NCBI RefSeq assembly: GCF_902729445.1
Contig: NZ_CACVCE010000004.1
Location: 68,231-132,230, forward strand
Direction of reading: 5' to 3'
Length of the DNA stretch: 64,000 nt
DNA from: Magnetospirillum sp902729445
Lineage (GTDB): Bacteria; Pseudomonadota; Alphaproteobacteria; Rhodospirillales; Magnetospirillaceae
Shown: in pieces, positions 24,697 through 33,542 of the stretch
Layout of the letters: each line of letters starts with the position of its first letter
Numbering within the stretch: position 1 is the first letter of the stretch
Program-made: the position numbers and the translations under genes
Notes under the pieces: model-generated
Database searches by the model: none
What the model saw: the letters and a program-made list of their open reading frames with translations, nothing else
What the model was told of the DNA's origin: nothing

Positions 24697-26550
24697 ATGC
24701 CTGAATACCGTTCCCGGACTTCCACCCACGGTCGTAACATGTCGGGTGCCCGCGGCCTGTGGCGCGCCACCGGCATGAAGGACGAGGATTTCGGCAAGCC
24801 GATCATCGCGGTGGTCAATTCCTTCACCCAGTTCGTGCCCGGCCATGTCCACTTGAAGGATCTGGGCCAGATGGTGGCGCGCGAGATCGAGAAGGCCGGC
24901 GGTGTCGCCAAGGAATTCAACACCATCGCCATCGATGACGGCATCGCCATGGGCCATGCCGGCATGCTGTATTCGCTGCCGAGCCGAGAGATCATCGCCG
25001 ATTCGGTCGAGTACATGGTCAATGCCCATACCGCCGACGCCATGGTGTGCATCTCGAACTGCGACAAGATCACGCCTGGCATGCTGATGGCCAGCCTGCG
25101 TCTCAACATTCCGACCATCTTCGTCTCGGGCGGGCCGATGGAGGCCGGCAAGGTCACCTTCAAGGGCGAGACCCACGCCGTCGATCTGATCGACGCCATG
25201 ATCAAGGGCGCCGACAAGAATGTGTCCGACGAAGAAGCCATGGCCTTCGAGCGCGAAAGCTGCCCGACCTGCGGCTCGTGCTCGGGCATGTTCACCGCCA
25301 ATTCGATGAATTGCCTGACCGAGGCGCTGGGCCTGTCGCTGCCCGGCAACGGCACGGTGGTCGCCACCCATGCCGACCGCAAGGAATTGTTCCTGGAAGC
25401 CGGCCGGCGCATCGTCGCCATCACCAGGGCCTATTACGAAGGCGGCAATTCCTCGGTGCTGCCGCGTTCGATCGCCACCTTCGAGGCGTTCGAGAACGCC
25501 ATGACCCTGGACATCGCCATGGGCGGCTCGACCAACACGGTCCTGCACATTCTGGCCGCCGCGCAGGAAGCCGGTGTGAATTTCGGCATGGCCGACATCG
25601 ATACCTTAAGCCGCCGGGTGCCGTGCCTGTGCAAGGTCGCCCCCAACATCGCCGACGTCCATATCGAGGATGTCCACCGGGCCGGCGGCATCTTCGGCAT
25701 CCTGGGCCAGCTGGAAAAGGGCGGTTTGCTGCACGGGTCGTGCGGCACCGTCCATGCCAAGACCCTGGCCGACGGTCTGGCCAAGTGGGACATCAGCCGC
25801 ACCAACGATCCGGCTGTTCAGGAACTGTATCGCGCCGCTCCCGGCGGCGTGCGCACCACCGAGGCCTTCAGCCAGGCCAAGCGCTGGGACAGCCTGGATA
25901 AGGACCGCGCCAAGGGTGTCATCCGCTCGGTTGACAGTGCCTTTTCCAAGGATGGCGGCCTGGCGGTGCTGTTCGGAAACATCGCTGTGGACGGCTGCAT
26001 CGTCAAGACCGCCGGCGTCGATGAGAGCAACCTGACCTTCAAGGGGCCGGCGGTGATCTGCGAAAGCCAGGAAGAGGCGGTGGCCAAGATCCTGGGCGGC
26101 GGCGTCAAGGCCGGCGATGTCGTGGTGGTCCGCTACGAAGGCCCCAAGGGCGGCCCCGGCATGCAGGAGATGCTGTACCCGACCAGCTATCTGAAGAGCA
26201 TGGGCCTGGGCAAGGCCTGCGCCCTGATCACCGACGGCCGCTTTTCGGGCGGGACTTCGGGCCTGTCCATCGGCCATGCCTCTCCGGAAGCGGCCGAGGG
26301 CGGCGCCATCGGCCTGGTCGAGGAGGGCGACACCATCGTCATCGACATCCCCAACCGCATCATCAAGGTCGATCTGCCCGATACCGAACTGGAACGTCGT
26401 CGCCAGGCGATGGAGGCCAAGGGTGCCAAGGCCTGGAAGCCGGAGGGTCGTGATCGCCAGGTCAGCGCGGCGCTGAAGGCCTATGCGGCCATGACCACTT
26501 CGGCCGCCCGGGGCGCGGTGCGCGACGTCAGCCAACTGGATCGCCGCTGA
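24697..26550 (+). CDS. ilvD: Dihydroxy-acid dehydratase IlvD
   Basis: The 617-aa Fe-S dehydratase makes 2-oxo acids from dihydroxy acids in valine, leucine and isoleucine synthesis. Conserved features are GRNMSGARGLWRATG, the cluster cysteines in VCISNCDKITPGM and ESCPTCGSCSGMFTANSMNCLTEALG, and GTSGLSIGHASPEAAEGG. The ATG at 24697 gives the standard E. coli-like length; a TTG 9 bp upstream is in frame. The stop overlaps the start of the hemerythrin gene (TGATG). IlvD clusters are oxygen-sensitive in general. Confidence 0.97.
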   Translation: MPEYRSRTSTHGRNMSGARGLWRATGMKDEDFGKPIIAVVNSFTQFVPGHVHLKDLGQMVAREIEKAGGVAKEFNTIAIDDGIAMGHAGMLYSLPSREIIADSVEYMVNAHTADAMVCISNCDKITPGMLMASLRLNIPTIFVSGGPMEAGKVTFKGETHAVDLIDAMIKGADKNVSDEEAMAFERESCPTCGSCSGMFTANSMNCLTEALGLSLPGNGTVVATHADRKELFLEAGRRIVAITRAYYEGGNSSVLPRSIATFEAFENAMTLDIAMGGSTNTVLHILAAAQEAGVNFGMADIDTLSRRVPCLCKVAPNIADVHIEDVHRAGGIFGILGQLEKGGLLHGSCGTVHAKTLADGLAKWDISRTNDPAVQELYRAAPGGVRTTEAFSQAKRWDSLDKDRAKGVIRSVDSAFSKDGGLAVLFGNIAVDGCIVKTAGVDESNLTFKGPAVICESQEEAVAKILGGGVKAGDVVVVRYEGPKGGPGMQEMLYPTSYLKSMGLGKACALITDGRFSGGTSGLSIGHASPEAAEGGAIGLVEEGDTIVIDIPNRIIKVDLPDTELERRRQAMEAKGAKAWKPEGRDRQVSAALKAYAAMTTSAARGAVRDVSQLDRR

Positions 26551-27398
26551 TGGCGGGCATCGCCTGGAGCGAGATGATGAGTGTCGGCGTCCCTGTCCTG
26601 GACGCCGACCACAAGACCCTGGTAGGCCTTGTCAACCATCTGCACCGCTCGATCGGCGATGCCGAGGAATACGCCACGCTGGGCAGCGTGCTGCAGGCCC
26701 TGCAGGATTACGCCGATCACCATTTCGCCCGCGAGGAACGGGTGATGGAGGTCTGCCGCTATCCGTCGCTGGACACCCACGCCCGCATCCATCGCCGCCT
26801 GGCCTTGGAAGTGCGCGAGCTGAAGACGCGTTACGATGGCGACCGCTCGACGGTGCGGGCCAAGGATTGCCTGGATTTTCTGCATAAGTGGCTGTTCGAG
26901 CACATCTGCTCGACCGACATGGATTACCGCGCCTGGGTGGTTGGCCATCCCGAGGCGGCCGGGGCGGCCGAATCGGTCAGCCTGACCGACAGCCGGCCAG
27001 GCAAGGCCCAGTTGGACTGGAAGGCCTTGCGGATCCTGGTGGTCGACGACAACGTGAATTTTGCCCAGATCATGCGCACGATCCTGGAAGGGGTGGGGGT
27101 GGTCGACATCCGCACCGCCGCCGACCTGGACGGCGCCAAGGCCATTCTGGCCGGGACCGAGCTGGATATCGTGGTGTCTGATTGGCATGTCGGGTCGGAA
27201 AGCGGACTGGATCTGGTGGCCTGGATCCGGCGTCAGCCCGAATTGGCCAAGATACCGGTGCTGGTGCTGTCCGGCCACGAGCGGGTGGCCAGCCGCGACG
27301 TGGCACTTGCGGCCGGCGCCGATGAATTCATGGAAAAGCCGATTTCGGCCCGGGGATTGCTGATCTGCCTGTCGCGGCTGGCGCGCAAGGGGGGATGA
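26550..27398 (+). CDS. Bacteriohemerythrin fused to a CheY-like receiver domain
   Basis: The 282-aa protein has two domains. Residues 1-130 are a hemerythrin with the full diiron set in the expected spacing: His21, His58, Glu62, His77, His81, His118 and Asp123. Residues from about 160 form a receiver domain (RILVVDDNVNFAQIMRTIL; phospho-Asp in DIVVSDWHVGSESGLDLV; Lys in FMEKPIS). There is no output domain or HTH, so the phosphorylated receiver probably signals by protein contact. The start overlaps the ilvD stop, and the stop overlaps the next gene's start. Magnetospirilla are known for many bacteriohemerythrins. Confidence 0.9.
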   Translation: MAGIAWSEMMSVGVPVLDADHKTLVGLVNHLHRSIGDAEEYATLGSVLQALQDYADHHFAREERVMEVCRYPSLDTHARIHRRLALEVRELKTRYDGDRSTVRAKDCLDFLHKWLFEHICSTDMDYRAWVVGHPEAAGAAESVSLTDSRPGKAQLDWKALRILVVDDNVNFAQIMRTILEGVGVVDIRTAADLDGAKAILAGTELDIVVSDWHVGSESGLDLVAWIRRQPELAKIPVLVLSGHERVASRDVALAAGADEFMEKPISARGLLICLSRLARKGG

Positions 27399-28600
27399 TG
27401 AGCTTGACCGATCTGGTCGTCGAGAAGGATGGACGCCGGCTTCTGCCGGATTTCGTCCATCCGTTGCCCAACCTGCTGGACATGAGCGCCGAGCAGGTGC
27501 TGGACTCCTTCCGCGACAGCCAGCGCACCGACTTCACCGCCATCGTCGCCCAGGCCGAGCGTCCCGGCTCGCCCTTGCATGAAGTGTTCGCCCGGCTGGG
27601 CGAAGGCGTGGCGGCCGACAATCCGTTCCACCGGATCGCCCTGTTCAAGCCCGGCGCACTCGAGGATTTGTTCCTCGACCTGCACGACCATGTGATGAGC
27701 CATCCGGTGTGGCGTCACCCATTCTTCGTTCGGGTGTTCGAGGGCCGCATCGACGTGCCGCAGGTCATGCGCTTCTCGGTGGCCTATTTCAACCAGATCA
27801 AGAACACGCGCCAATGCGTCGCCCTGGCCATCGGTCGCTTCCACGGGCTGATGGACCTGCCGTTCGGTCCGCTGAACGAGCATGTGTCGGAAATCACCCA
27901 GATCGCCCTGGCCCAGCTGGTCGCCGACGAATATGGCGTCGGCGTCCATGCGGTCGAGGATTATCCCGACCTGGCCCGTTTGCTGAAGGCGCGCACCCAC
28001 ATCGCCCTGTACCGCCAGATGTTCGCCGGGCTCGGCATTCCCGACGGCCAGCAGGACCGGCCGATGCTGTGGGGGGTGGCCGATAACGTGCTGACCCAGC
28101 GCCTGGTTGCCGGCCATCCGGCCTTTTCACCGCTGGAAGCCTTGTCCTCGGTCGGGCTGGGCATGGAGTGGGGCGTCCCGGAATTCTTCAGCCTGCTGCT
28201 GGGCGGCCTGATCCGGGTGGCCAGCCGTGAGGGCCTGCCGCTGTCGGCCCACCATCTGGAAGTGTTCATCGCCCATGTCCGCTATGACGTCTTGCACGCG
28301 GTGTCGGTGATGCTGGTGACCAGCCTGCATATGAAGGGGGCCAGCGACGCGGGGGTGGTCAAGAACGCCTGCAATACCCTGATGGCCGGGCGCTACGGCA
28401 TGATGGGCGACCTTTACCGCGACGTGTTCGGCGAGGATTGTCCCGGCTTGGCCGATATCGGGCTGGAACGGCGTTACCACCTGACCGACCGCCGCATCGA
28501 ATCGGCGTTGCTTGAGGCGCGCGCCACCATCGATCCGTCACGGGTCGAGCAGGGTGCCGATTATCGCCGGCACAAAGCCACGCCGTTCGTCTTCGCCTGA
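27395..28600 (+). CDS. Haem-oxygenase-like diiron oxidase/oxygenase (iron-containing redox enzyme family)
   Basis: The 401-aa protein has the metal-binding pattern of haem-oxygenase-like diiron (HDO) enzymes such as CADD, SznF and UndA: Glu179 and His185 in LVADEYGVGVHAVEDYPDL, Glu258 in GLGMEWGVPEFF, and H294-x3-D298-x2-H301 in AHVRYDVLHA. Known members oxidise small molecules with O2; the substrate here is unknown. The first 100 residues are an extra region I do not recognise. Two adjacent ATGs (27395, 27398) are possible starts, both overlapping the hemerythrin stop. The 3' end is 1 bp from the convergent fpr gene. Confidence 0.75.
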   Translation: MMSLTDLVVEKDGRRLLPDFVHPLPNLLDMSAEQVLDSFRDSQRTDFTAIVAQAERPGSPLHEVFARLGEGVAADNPFHRIALFKPGALEDLFLDLHDHVMSHPVWRHPFFVRVFEGRIDVPQVMRFSVAYFNQIKNTRQCVALAIGRFHGLMDLPFGPLNEHVSEITQIALAQLVADEYGVGVHAVEDYPDLARLLKARTHIALYRQMFAGLGIPDGQQDRPMLWGVADNVLTQRLVAGHPAFSPLEALSSVGLGMEWGVPEFFSLLLGGLIRVASREGLPLSAHHLEVFIAHVRYDVLHAVSVMLVTSLHMKGASDAGVVKNACNTLMAGRYGMMGDLYRDVFGEDCPGLADIGLERRYHLTDRRIESALLEARATIDPSRVEQGADYRRHKATPFVFA

Positions 28601-28601
28601 T

Positions 28602-29375
28602 TTATTTCTCGGCGAACGCCTTCTCGATGACATAGTCGCCGATTCCGGCATGGCTGCCCTGGTCGAAACCCTGGGCTTCCAGTTGCTCGATCAGCTCGGT
28701 CATCATGTGCGGGTTGCCGCAGATCATTACCCGATCCTCGGCCCGGTTCAGCGCCGGCAAGCCAAGGTCGGCGAACAGCTTGCCGTTGGCCACCAGATCG
28801 GTGATGCGGCCCTGGTTGCGGAACGGCTCACGCGTGACCGTCGGATAATACAACAGCTTGTGGCGCGCCTCGGCGCCGAAGAACTCGTTCTTGGGCAGCT
28901 CCTCGGTGATGAAGTCGCGGTAAGCCAGGTCGGCGATGTGGCGGACGCTGTGGACCAGGACCACCTGGTCGAAGCGCTCGTACAATTCCGGGTCCTTGAT
29001 GATCGACAGGAACGGCGCCAGGCCGGTGCCGGTGGCCAACAGATAGACCCGCTTGCCCGGGCGCAGATTGTCCAGCACCAGGGTCCCGGTGGTCTTTTTG
29101 TTGACCAGGATGGTGTCGCCCGGCTTGACCTCGGCCAGTCGCGAGGTCAGCGGACCGTTCGGCACCTTGATCGACAGGAATTCCAGATGCTCCTCGTAAT
29201 TGGCGCTGACCATCGAATAGGCGCGCATCAGCGGCCGGCCGTCCACCATCAGGCCGATCATCGCGAACTGGCCGTTGTCGAAACGAAACCCCGGATCGCG
29301 GTTCAGCCGAAGGGTGAACAACGTGTCGGTCCAGTGATGGATATCCAGAACGGTCTTTTCGATGATGTTCGACAT
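28602..29375 (-). CDS. fpr: Ferredoxin--NADP+ reductase
   Basis: The 257-aa flavoprotein has the FAD-binding motif RAYSMVSA, the NADP site GTGLAPFLSI and the C-terminal VIEKAFAEK ending of the bacterial subclass I (Azotobacter/Rhodobacter) Fpr. It passes electrons between NADPH and ferredoxin or flavodoxin and is often induced by oxidative or iron stress. Its upstream region (29376-29505) is unusually AT-rich. It is convergent with the diiron protein gene, so a redox link is possible but unproven. Confidence 0.94.
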   Translation of the reverse strand: MSNIIEKTVLDIHHWTDTLFTLRLNRDPGFRFDNGQFAMIGLMVDGRPLMRAYSMVSANYEEHLEFLSIKVPNGPLTSRLAEVKPGDTILVNKKTTGTLVLDNLRPGKRVYLLATGTGLAPFLSIIKDPELYERFDQVVLVHSVRHIADLAYRDFITEELPKNEFFGAEARHKLLYYPTVTREPFRNQGRITDLVANGKLFADLGLPALNRAEDRVMICGNPHMMTELIEQLEAQGFDQGSHAGIGDYVIEKAFAEK

Positions 29376-29505
29376 GGAGCTGGTCGGTCCCTTGCCTCGG
29401 TGCGGTGCAAAAAACTTCTAACAATTATGATAGTCACTCGCAAACATTAAAATGTGGTTTGCGTCAGAAAAAACAAATACACAATGTAAATAAGGGTATT
29501 GCCGA
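29376..29505 (-). promoter_or_regulatory. AT-rich leader/promoter region of fpr and 3' end of xthA
   Basis: This stretch is much more AT-rich than the surroundings. CGCAAACATT (29439-29448) and AATGTGGTTTGCG (29451-29463) can pair as a hairpin with a 3-nt bulge, and ACATTAAAATGT forms a 12-bp dyad inside it. On the minus strand CATAAT is a plausible -10 for fpr. I cannot tell whether the dyad is an operator or the xthA terminator. Confidence 0.35.
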
Positions 29506-30279
29506 TCAGGCCAATTCGACCCAGACCGGCGTATGGTCGCTGGCTTTGTCCCTGCCGCGCGGGGCCTTGTCGATGTCGCAGGCGACCAGACGATCGGCCG
29601 CCTGGGGCGACAGCAGCAGGTGGTCGATGCGCAATCCCTCGCCGCGCGGCCAGGCGCCGCCCTGATAATCCCAGAAGCTGTAGCGGCCCGGCTCGGGATG
29701 CAGGGCGCGGAACGCCTCGGTCAGGCCCAGATGGCACAGCTCGCGATAAAGAGCGCGGCTTTCGGGCCGGCACAGGGCATCGGCCTTCCAGCCTTCCGGG
29801 TCGTAGACGTCGGCTGCGGTGGGGCAGACGTTGTAGTCGCCGGCCAGCACCAACGGCCGCCCCTCGGCCAGCAGCGCCTGAGCGCGGTCGATCATCCGGC
29901 GCATCCAGCCCAGCTTGTAGTCGAACTTTTCGCCGGGCGCCGGATTGCCGTTGGGCAAGTACAAGGACACCACGCGGATGCCGGCGATGTCGGCCTCGAT
30001 CCAGCGGGCCTGTTCGTCGGCGGGGTCTCCGGGCAGTCCGGTCGCCACATTGTCGATCGGATGGCGCGCCAGGATGGCGACGCCGTTATAGGATTTCTGC
30101 CCATGCACGGCGACACGCCAGCCGGCCGCCTCGAATTCCAGCCGTGGAAACTTGTCGTCGGGGCATTTGATCTCCTGCAGGGCCAGGATGTCGGGCTTGG
30201 CGTCGGCCAGCCACTCCATCACATTGCTAAGACGGGCATTGACGGAATTGACGTTCCAGGTCGCAATACGGATGGTCAT
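29506..30279 (-). CDS. xthA: Exodeoxyribonuclease III
   Basis: The 257-aa protein has the AP endonuclease/exonuclease motifs IATWNVNSVNARL, LQEIKCPDDKFP, YLPNGNP, LAGDYNVCPTAADVYDPEGW, LRIDHLLLS and the catalytic His in KASDHTPVWVEL. ExoIII cuts abasic sites and trims 3' ends in base excision repair. The gene is divergent from the HExxH protein gene starting at 30314, and in a row with fpr on the minus strand. Confidence 0.96.
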   Translation of the reverse strand: MTIRIATWNVNSVNARLSNVMEWLADAKPDILALQEIKCPDDKFPRLEFEAAGWRVAVHGQKSYNGVAILARHPIDNVATGLPGDPADEQARWIEADIAGIRVVSLYLPNGNPAPGEKFDYKLGWMRRMIDRAQALLAEGRPLVLAGDYNVCPTAADVYDPEGWKADALCRPESRALYRELCHLGLTEAFRALHPEPGRYSFWDYQGGAWPRGEGLRIDHLLLSPQAADRLVACDIDKAPRGRDKASDHTPVWVELA

Positions 30280-30313
30280 GCGGGAGACTCGGGGCTTGAA
30301 AGGTTCGGCGTCA

Positions 30314-30988
30314 GTGTTAGCCCATTATCGCCTGGTGGCGAAGGGTCTGTCGATGGCGGCGGTGGCGCTGGCCTGGGCCGGGACGGCCGAGGCGGCACCG
30401 GCCTGTCCGCCCCCGATCCAGGGGTGGGAGCGCCCTGCCATCGTCACCCTCGATACCGGCAAGGCTCAACCGGTCTACCGTCACGACCGTACCGTCAATG
30501 ATCTCAGCGTCGGCGTGCTGCGCCGCCAAGGGCTGACCAACGTTCAAACCCAGCTGCAATTGTCGGTCGAGGTGGAAATCGTCCCGGTTCCGCCGCAATC
30601 GGCCTGCTACCGTCTGAAGACCGTCAAGGGGCGATGGCAGATCATCAATATCGAGGTGTTCATCGCCTTCGAGCACCAGCCCGGCAGCTGCAGCTATACC
30701 GCCACCCGCGACCACGAGAACCAGCATGTGGCGGTGGCCCAGACCACCTATGATGCGCACTTGCCTGTGGTGACCGCCGCCTTGACCTCGGCTGCCAATC
30801 GGGTCAGGCCGTTTCAAAGCGTGCGTGACGACGGCACGATCACCAACAATCTGGTCAAACAATTACAGGCCGAACTGGCGCCGACCTTGGCCGCCTACGA
30901 GGCCGAGATCAAGCGCCGCAACGGGGATCTGGATACGCCGGGGAGCTACCGCGAGGTGGCATCGCGCTGCAAGGTCTGGCCAAAGTGA
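30314..30988 (+). CDS. Secreted HExxH-containing protein (DUF922-like predicted Zn protease)
   Basis: The protein has a signal peptide (GLSMAAVALAWAGTAEA, cut near residue 27) and the motif TRDHENQHVAVAQ, in which His134-Glu135-x2-His138 is a zinc-protease HExxH. Four Cys residues could form disulfides in the periplasm. The layout matches DUF922-type predicted secreted proteases; activity is unproven. The start is uncertain. GTG at 30314 has GAAAGG 10 bp upstream; ATGs at 30272 and 30278 overlap xthA. The 3' end is 6 bp from the convergent M50 gene. Confidence 0.7.
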   Translation: MLAHYRLVAKGLSMAAVALAWAGTAEAAPACPPPIQGWERPAIVTLDTGKAQPVYRHDRTVNDLSVGVLRRQGLTNVQTQLQLSVEVEIVPVPPQSACYRLKTVKGRWQIINIEVFIAFEHQPGSCSYTATRDHENQHVAVAQTTYDAHLPVVTAALTSAANRVRPFQSVRDDGTITNNLVKQLQAELAPTLAAYEAEIKRRNGDLDTPGSYREVASRCKVWPK

Positions 30989-30994
30989 ATTCGA

Positions 30995-31675
30995 TCAGCC
31001 GAACACGATGACCAGCAGTTCCAGCAAGGCGGTGATGGCTGGGTTGATGACCAGATCGAACAAGTCGATGCGCGTGCCCAGCAGTGAACTGACCGGCGGC
31101 AACACCATCAGCAGGCCGACGACGATCAACATGCCATATTGTTCAAGCCGGGCCAGCGGATAGCCCAAGCTGCGCGGCAACAGGCCGACGGCGACGCGGC
31201 CGCCGTCCAGCGGCGGGATGGGGATCATGTTGAACACCGCCAGCAGCAGGTTCAGATAAATGGCGTTGGCCAGGTTAAGACGCGCCCAGTCGATGCCGGA
31301 TTCCGGCAGATCGCCGACCAGGCGGATGGTCAGGATGGCGATGATCGCCATCACCACGTTGGCGGCCGGGCCAGCAGCGGCAACCAGCACCATGCCGAAG
31401 CGGGGATTGCGCAGGCGGCGGAAATCGACCGGAACCGGCTTGGCCCAGCCGAACAGGAAGCCGCCGGCCAGCATCAACAGGCCGGGCACGACGATGCTGC
31501 CGACCGGGTCGATATGGCGGATGGGGTTGAGCGACAATCGGCCCGCCCGCTTGGCGGTGTCGTCGCCCAGCGCCAAGGCCGCATAGCCGTGCGCGGCCTC
31601 GTGGAAGGTGATGGCGAAAATCAGCGGCAGGGCCGAGACCGCGATTTGCTGGACCAGGCCCGCACCGCTCATCAT
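30995..31675 (-). CDS. Site-2 protease family (M50) membrane metalloprotease
   Basis: The 226-aa polytopic protein has the intramembrane zinc motif FHEAAHGYAALALGD and the third-ligand motif NMIPIPPLDGGRVA. It belongs to the short M50 group without a PDZ domain, related to sporulation protease SpoIVFB and archaeal S2P. The substrate is unknown. The start overlaps the nagZ stop (ATGA), so it is likely coupled to nagZ, where many alphaproteobacteria instead have scpA. Confidence 0.9.
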   Translation of the reverse strand: MMSGAGLVQQIAVSALPLIFAITFHEAAHGYAALALGDDTAKRAGRLSLNPIRHIDPVGSIVVPGLLMLAGGFLFGWAKPVPVDFRRLRNPRFGMVLVAAAGPAANVVMAIIAILTIRLVGDLPESGIDWARLNLANAIYLNLLLAVFNMIPIPPLDGGRVAVGLLPRSLGYPLARLEQYGMLIVVGLLMVLPPVSSLLGTRIDLFDLVINPAITALLELLVIVFG

Positions 31676-32688
31676 GCCAACGCCCTTTCGATCTCGAGGG
31701 CGGCGGCGGCGCGGTCAAATGGCTGGGGCCGCCGCTTGCGCCGCGCGGCCAGGGCGACACGCTCGCGCGCGGTCTCGGTCATGGGCGGCAATTGCTGGGC
31801 GATCTCGGCCATTTCGTCCATGTCGCCGTTGCAATGAAGCACCAGGTCGCAGCCGGAATCCAACGCCCGAATCGTTCGCTCGCTGAAACTACCGCCCAGG
31901 GCCTTCATGGACAAATCGTCCGATATCAGGACGCCCTGGAACCCGATGATTCCACGAATGATTTCGCCGATGACCTTGGCCGATAGCGTCGCCGGGGCGC
32001 CATCGTCGATGGCGGTGTAGACCACATGGGCGGTCATCGCCCACGGCTGGTCGGCCAGGGCCTTGAAGGGGGCGAAGTCGCTCGCTTCCAGCTCGGCCAT
32101 CGAGGCCGTCACCACCGGCAGGTCAAGGTGCGAATCGACCAGGGCCCGGCCGTGGCCGGGTATGTGCTTGATGACCGGCAGCACGCCTTCATCCAGCAGG
32201 CCGTCGCAGACGGCGCGGCCCAGCGCGATGATCCGGGCTGGCATGGTGCCATAGGCGCGGTCGCCGATGACATCGTGGGCGCCGGGCACCGGCACGTCCA
32301 GCACCGGGGCGCAATCGACGTCGATGCCCAAGTCTGCCAGTTCGGCCCCGATCAGGCGGAAATTCAGCCGGGCCAGACGCGCGGCCAGGGCCTGGTCGGC
32401 CAGATTGGCGAAGGCCATGCCGGTGGGGGCGGCCCGCCAATGGGGCGGGCGCAGCCGCTGGACCCGGCCGCCTTCCTGGTCGATCAGCACCGGGGCATCG
32501 GCGCGGCCGACGGACGCGCGCAGATCGGCCACCAGGGCGCGGACCTGATCGGGCGATTGGATGTTGCGGGCGAACAAGATGAAGCCCAGCGGATTGGTCG
32601 CGGCGAAGAAGCGGCGCTCCTCGTCGGTCAGCGTCGGGCCGGCGCAGCCCAGGATGGCGGCAGCCGCGATGGCGTTACTTGCGGGCAA
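31672..32688 (-). CDS. nagZ: Beta-N-acetylhexosaminidase NagZ
   Basis: The 338-aa glycoside hydrolase family 3 enzyme contains GFILFARNI, the conserved IKHIPGHGRALVDSHLDLP (catalytic His/Asp loop) and LISDDLSMKAL. NagZ removes N-acetylglucosamine from anhydromuropeptides in cytoplasmic peptidoglycan recycling. The best start is a TTG at 32688 that overlaps the end of the SPOR gene by 14 bp; no early in-frame ATG exists. It lies in an argS-SPOR-nagZ row with tight spacing. Confidence 0.94.
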   Translation of the reverse strand: MPASNAIAAAAILGCAGPTLTDEERRFFAATNPLGFILFARNIQSPDQVRALVADLRASVGRADAPVLIDQEGGRVQRLRPPHWRAAPTGMAFANLADQALAARLARLNFRLIGAELADLGIDVDCAPVLDVPVPGAHDVIGDRAYGTMPARIIALGRAVCDGLLDEGVLPVIKHIPGHGRALVDSHLDLPVVTASMAELEASDFAPFKALADQPWAMTAHVVYTAIDDGAPATLSAKVIGEIIRGIIGFQGVLISDDLSMKALGGSFSERTIRALDSGCDLVLHCNGDMDEMAEIAQQLPPMTETARERVALAARRKRRPQPFDRAAAALEIERALA

Positions 32689-33541
32689 TGATGCAGCCTT
32701 GGTTGCGGGCCTTCAACTCGGTGCACATCTGCTTGGCGGCGGCTTCCGACAGCGGGCCGGCGCGCAGGCGCCAGAAAATGCCCTTTTCGCCCAGCTCGAC
32801 GCGGACGACGTCGGATTTCAGGGTGCCCAGCAGGTCGGCATTGGCCTTCTGGATGCGCGACCATTCCTTTTCGGCGTCGGGAGCCGAGCGGAGCGCGCCC
32901 AACTGGATCAGATAGTCGCCGCCGGCCGGAGCCGCCTTGGTCACCGCCGGAGCCGGAGCGGGCGCCGGAGCCGGAGCCGCCGGCATGGCCTTGGGCAAAA
33001 TCGGTTCGACCGGCTTGGCCACCACCGGCTCGGGGGGCTTGGGCTTGATCGGTTCGGGGGCGGGGGCCTGCGCCACCGGGGCAGGCGCGGGCGCCACCGG
33101 CTTGGGCGTCTCGGCCACCGGCGCGGGGGCGGGAGCGGGGGCAGGGGCCGGGGCTGCGACCTTCGGCGGCGCTTGCGGCTTTTCCGGGGCCGGCAGCAGG
33201 CGCTCGACCTTGGAATCCCCCTCGCCGGGTTCCAGGCGTTCGTAGATCAGCTTGTCCTGGTTGGGCACCTGCATGCCGCCGCGATCGTCGGGGCGGATCT
33301 TGATGGGCCGCTCGTCGGCCTTGATCACCGGGATTCCCGGTCCCACCGCCTTCTTGCCGCCCATGAAGTGCCAGCCGGCGGCGACGATGCCGCCGACCGC
33401 CACCACGGCGGCGACCAGGGTCACGGTGGCGCGCAGGCGCGATCCGGCGCGGGCCTGACGGGAATCGGCGTCGGCGTCATAGCGGGCCGGGATGATATCC
33501 AGGATGTCGCGATCGAAATCGTCGCCGGGTCTGTCAGCCAT
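32675..33541 (-). CDS. SPOR-domain membrane protein
   Basis: The 288-aa protein has a short cytoplasmic start, one membrane helix (about residues 38-60), a long Pro-Ala-Lys-rich linker (about residues 115-205) and a C-terminal SPOR domain (GGDYLIQLGALRSAPDAEKEWSRI, FWRLRAGPLSEAAAKQMC). SPOR domains bind denuded glycan strands at division septa. Its place between argS and nagZ is a conserved alphaproteobacterial arrangement. The start follows the argS stop directly (TGAC-ATG). Confidence 0.92.
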   Translation of the reverse strand: MADRPGDDFDRDILDIIPARYDADADSRQARAGSRLRATVTLVAAVVAVGGIVAAGWHFMGGKKAVGPGIPVIKADERPIKIRPDDRGGMQVPNQDKLIYERLEPGEGDSKVERLLPAPEKPQAPPKVAAPAPAPAPAPAPVAETPKPVAPAPAPVAQAPAPEPIKPKPPEPVVAKPVEPILPKAMPAAPAPAPAPAPAVTKAAPAGGDYLIQLGALRSAPDAEKEWSRIQKANADLLGTLKSDVVRVELGEKGIFWRLRAGPLSEAAAKQMCTELKARNQGCIIARK

Positions 33542-33542
33542 G

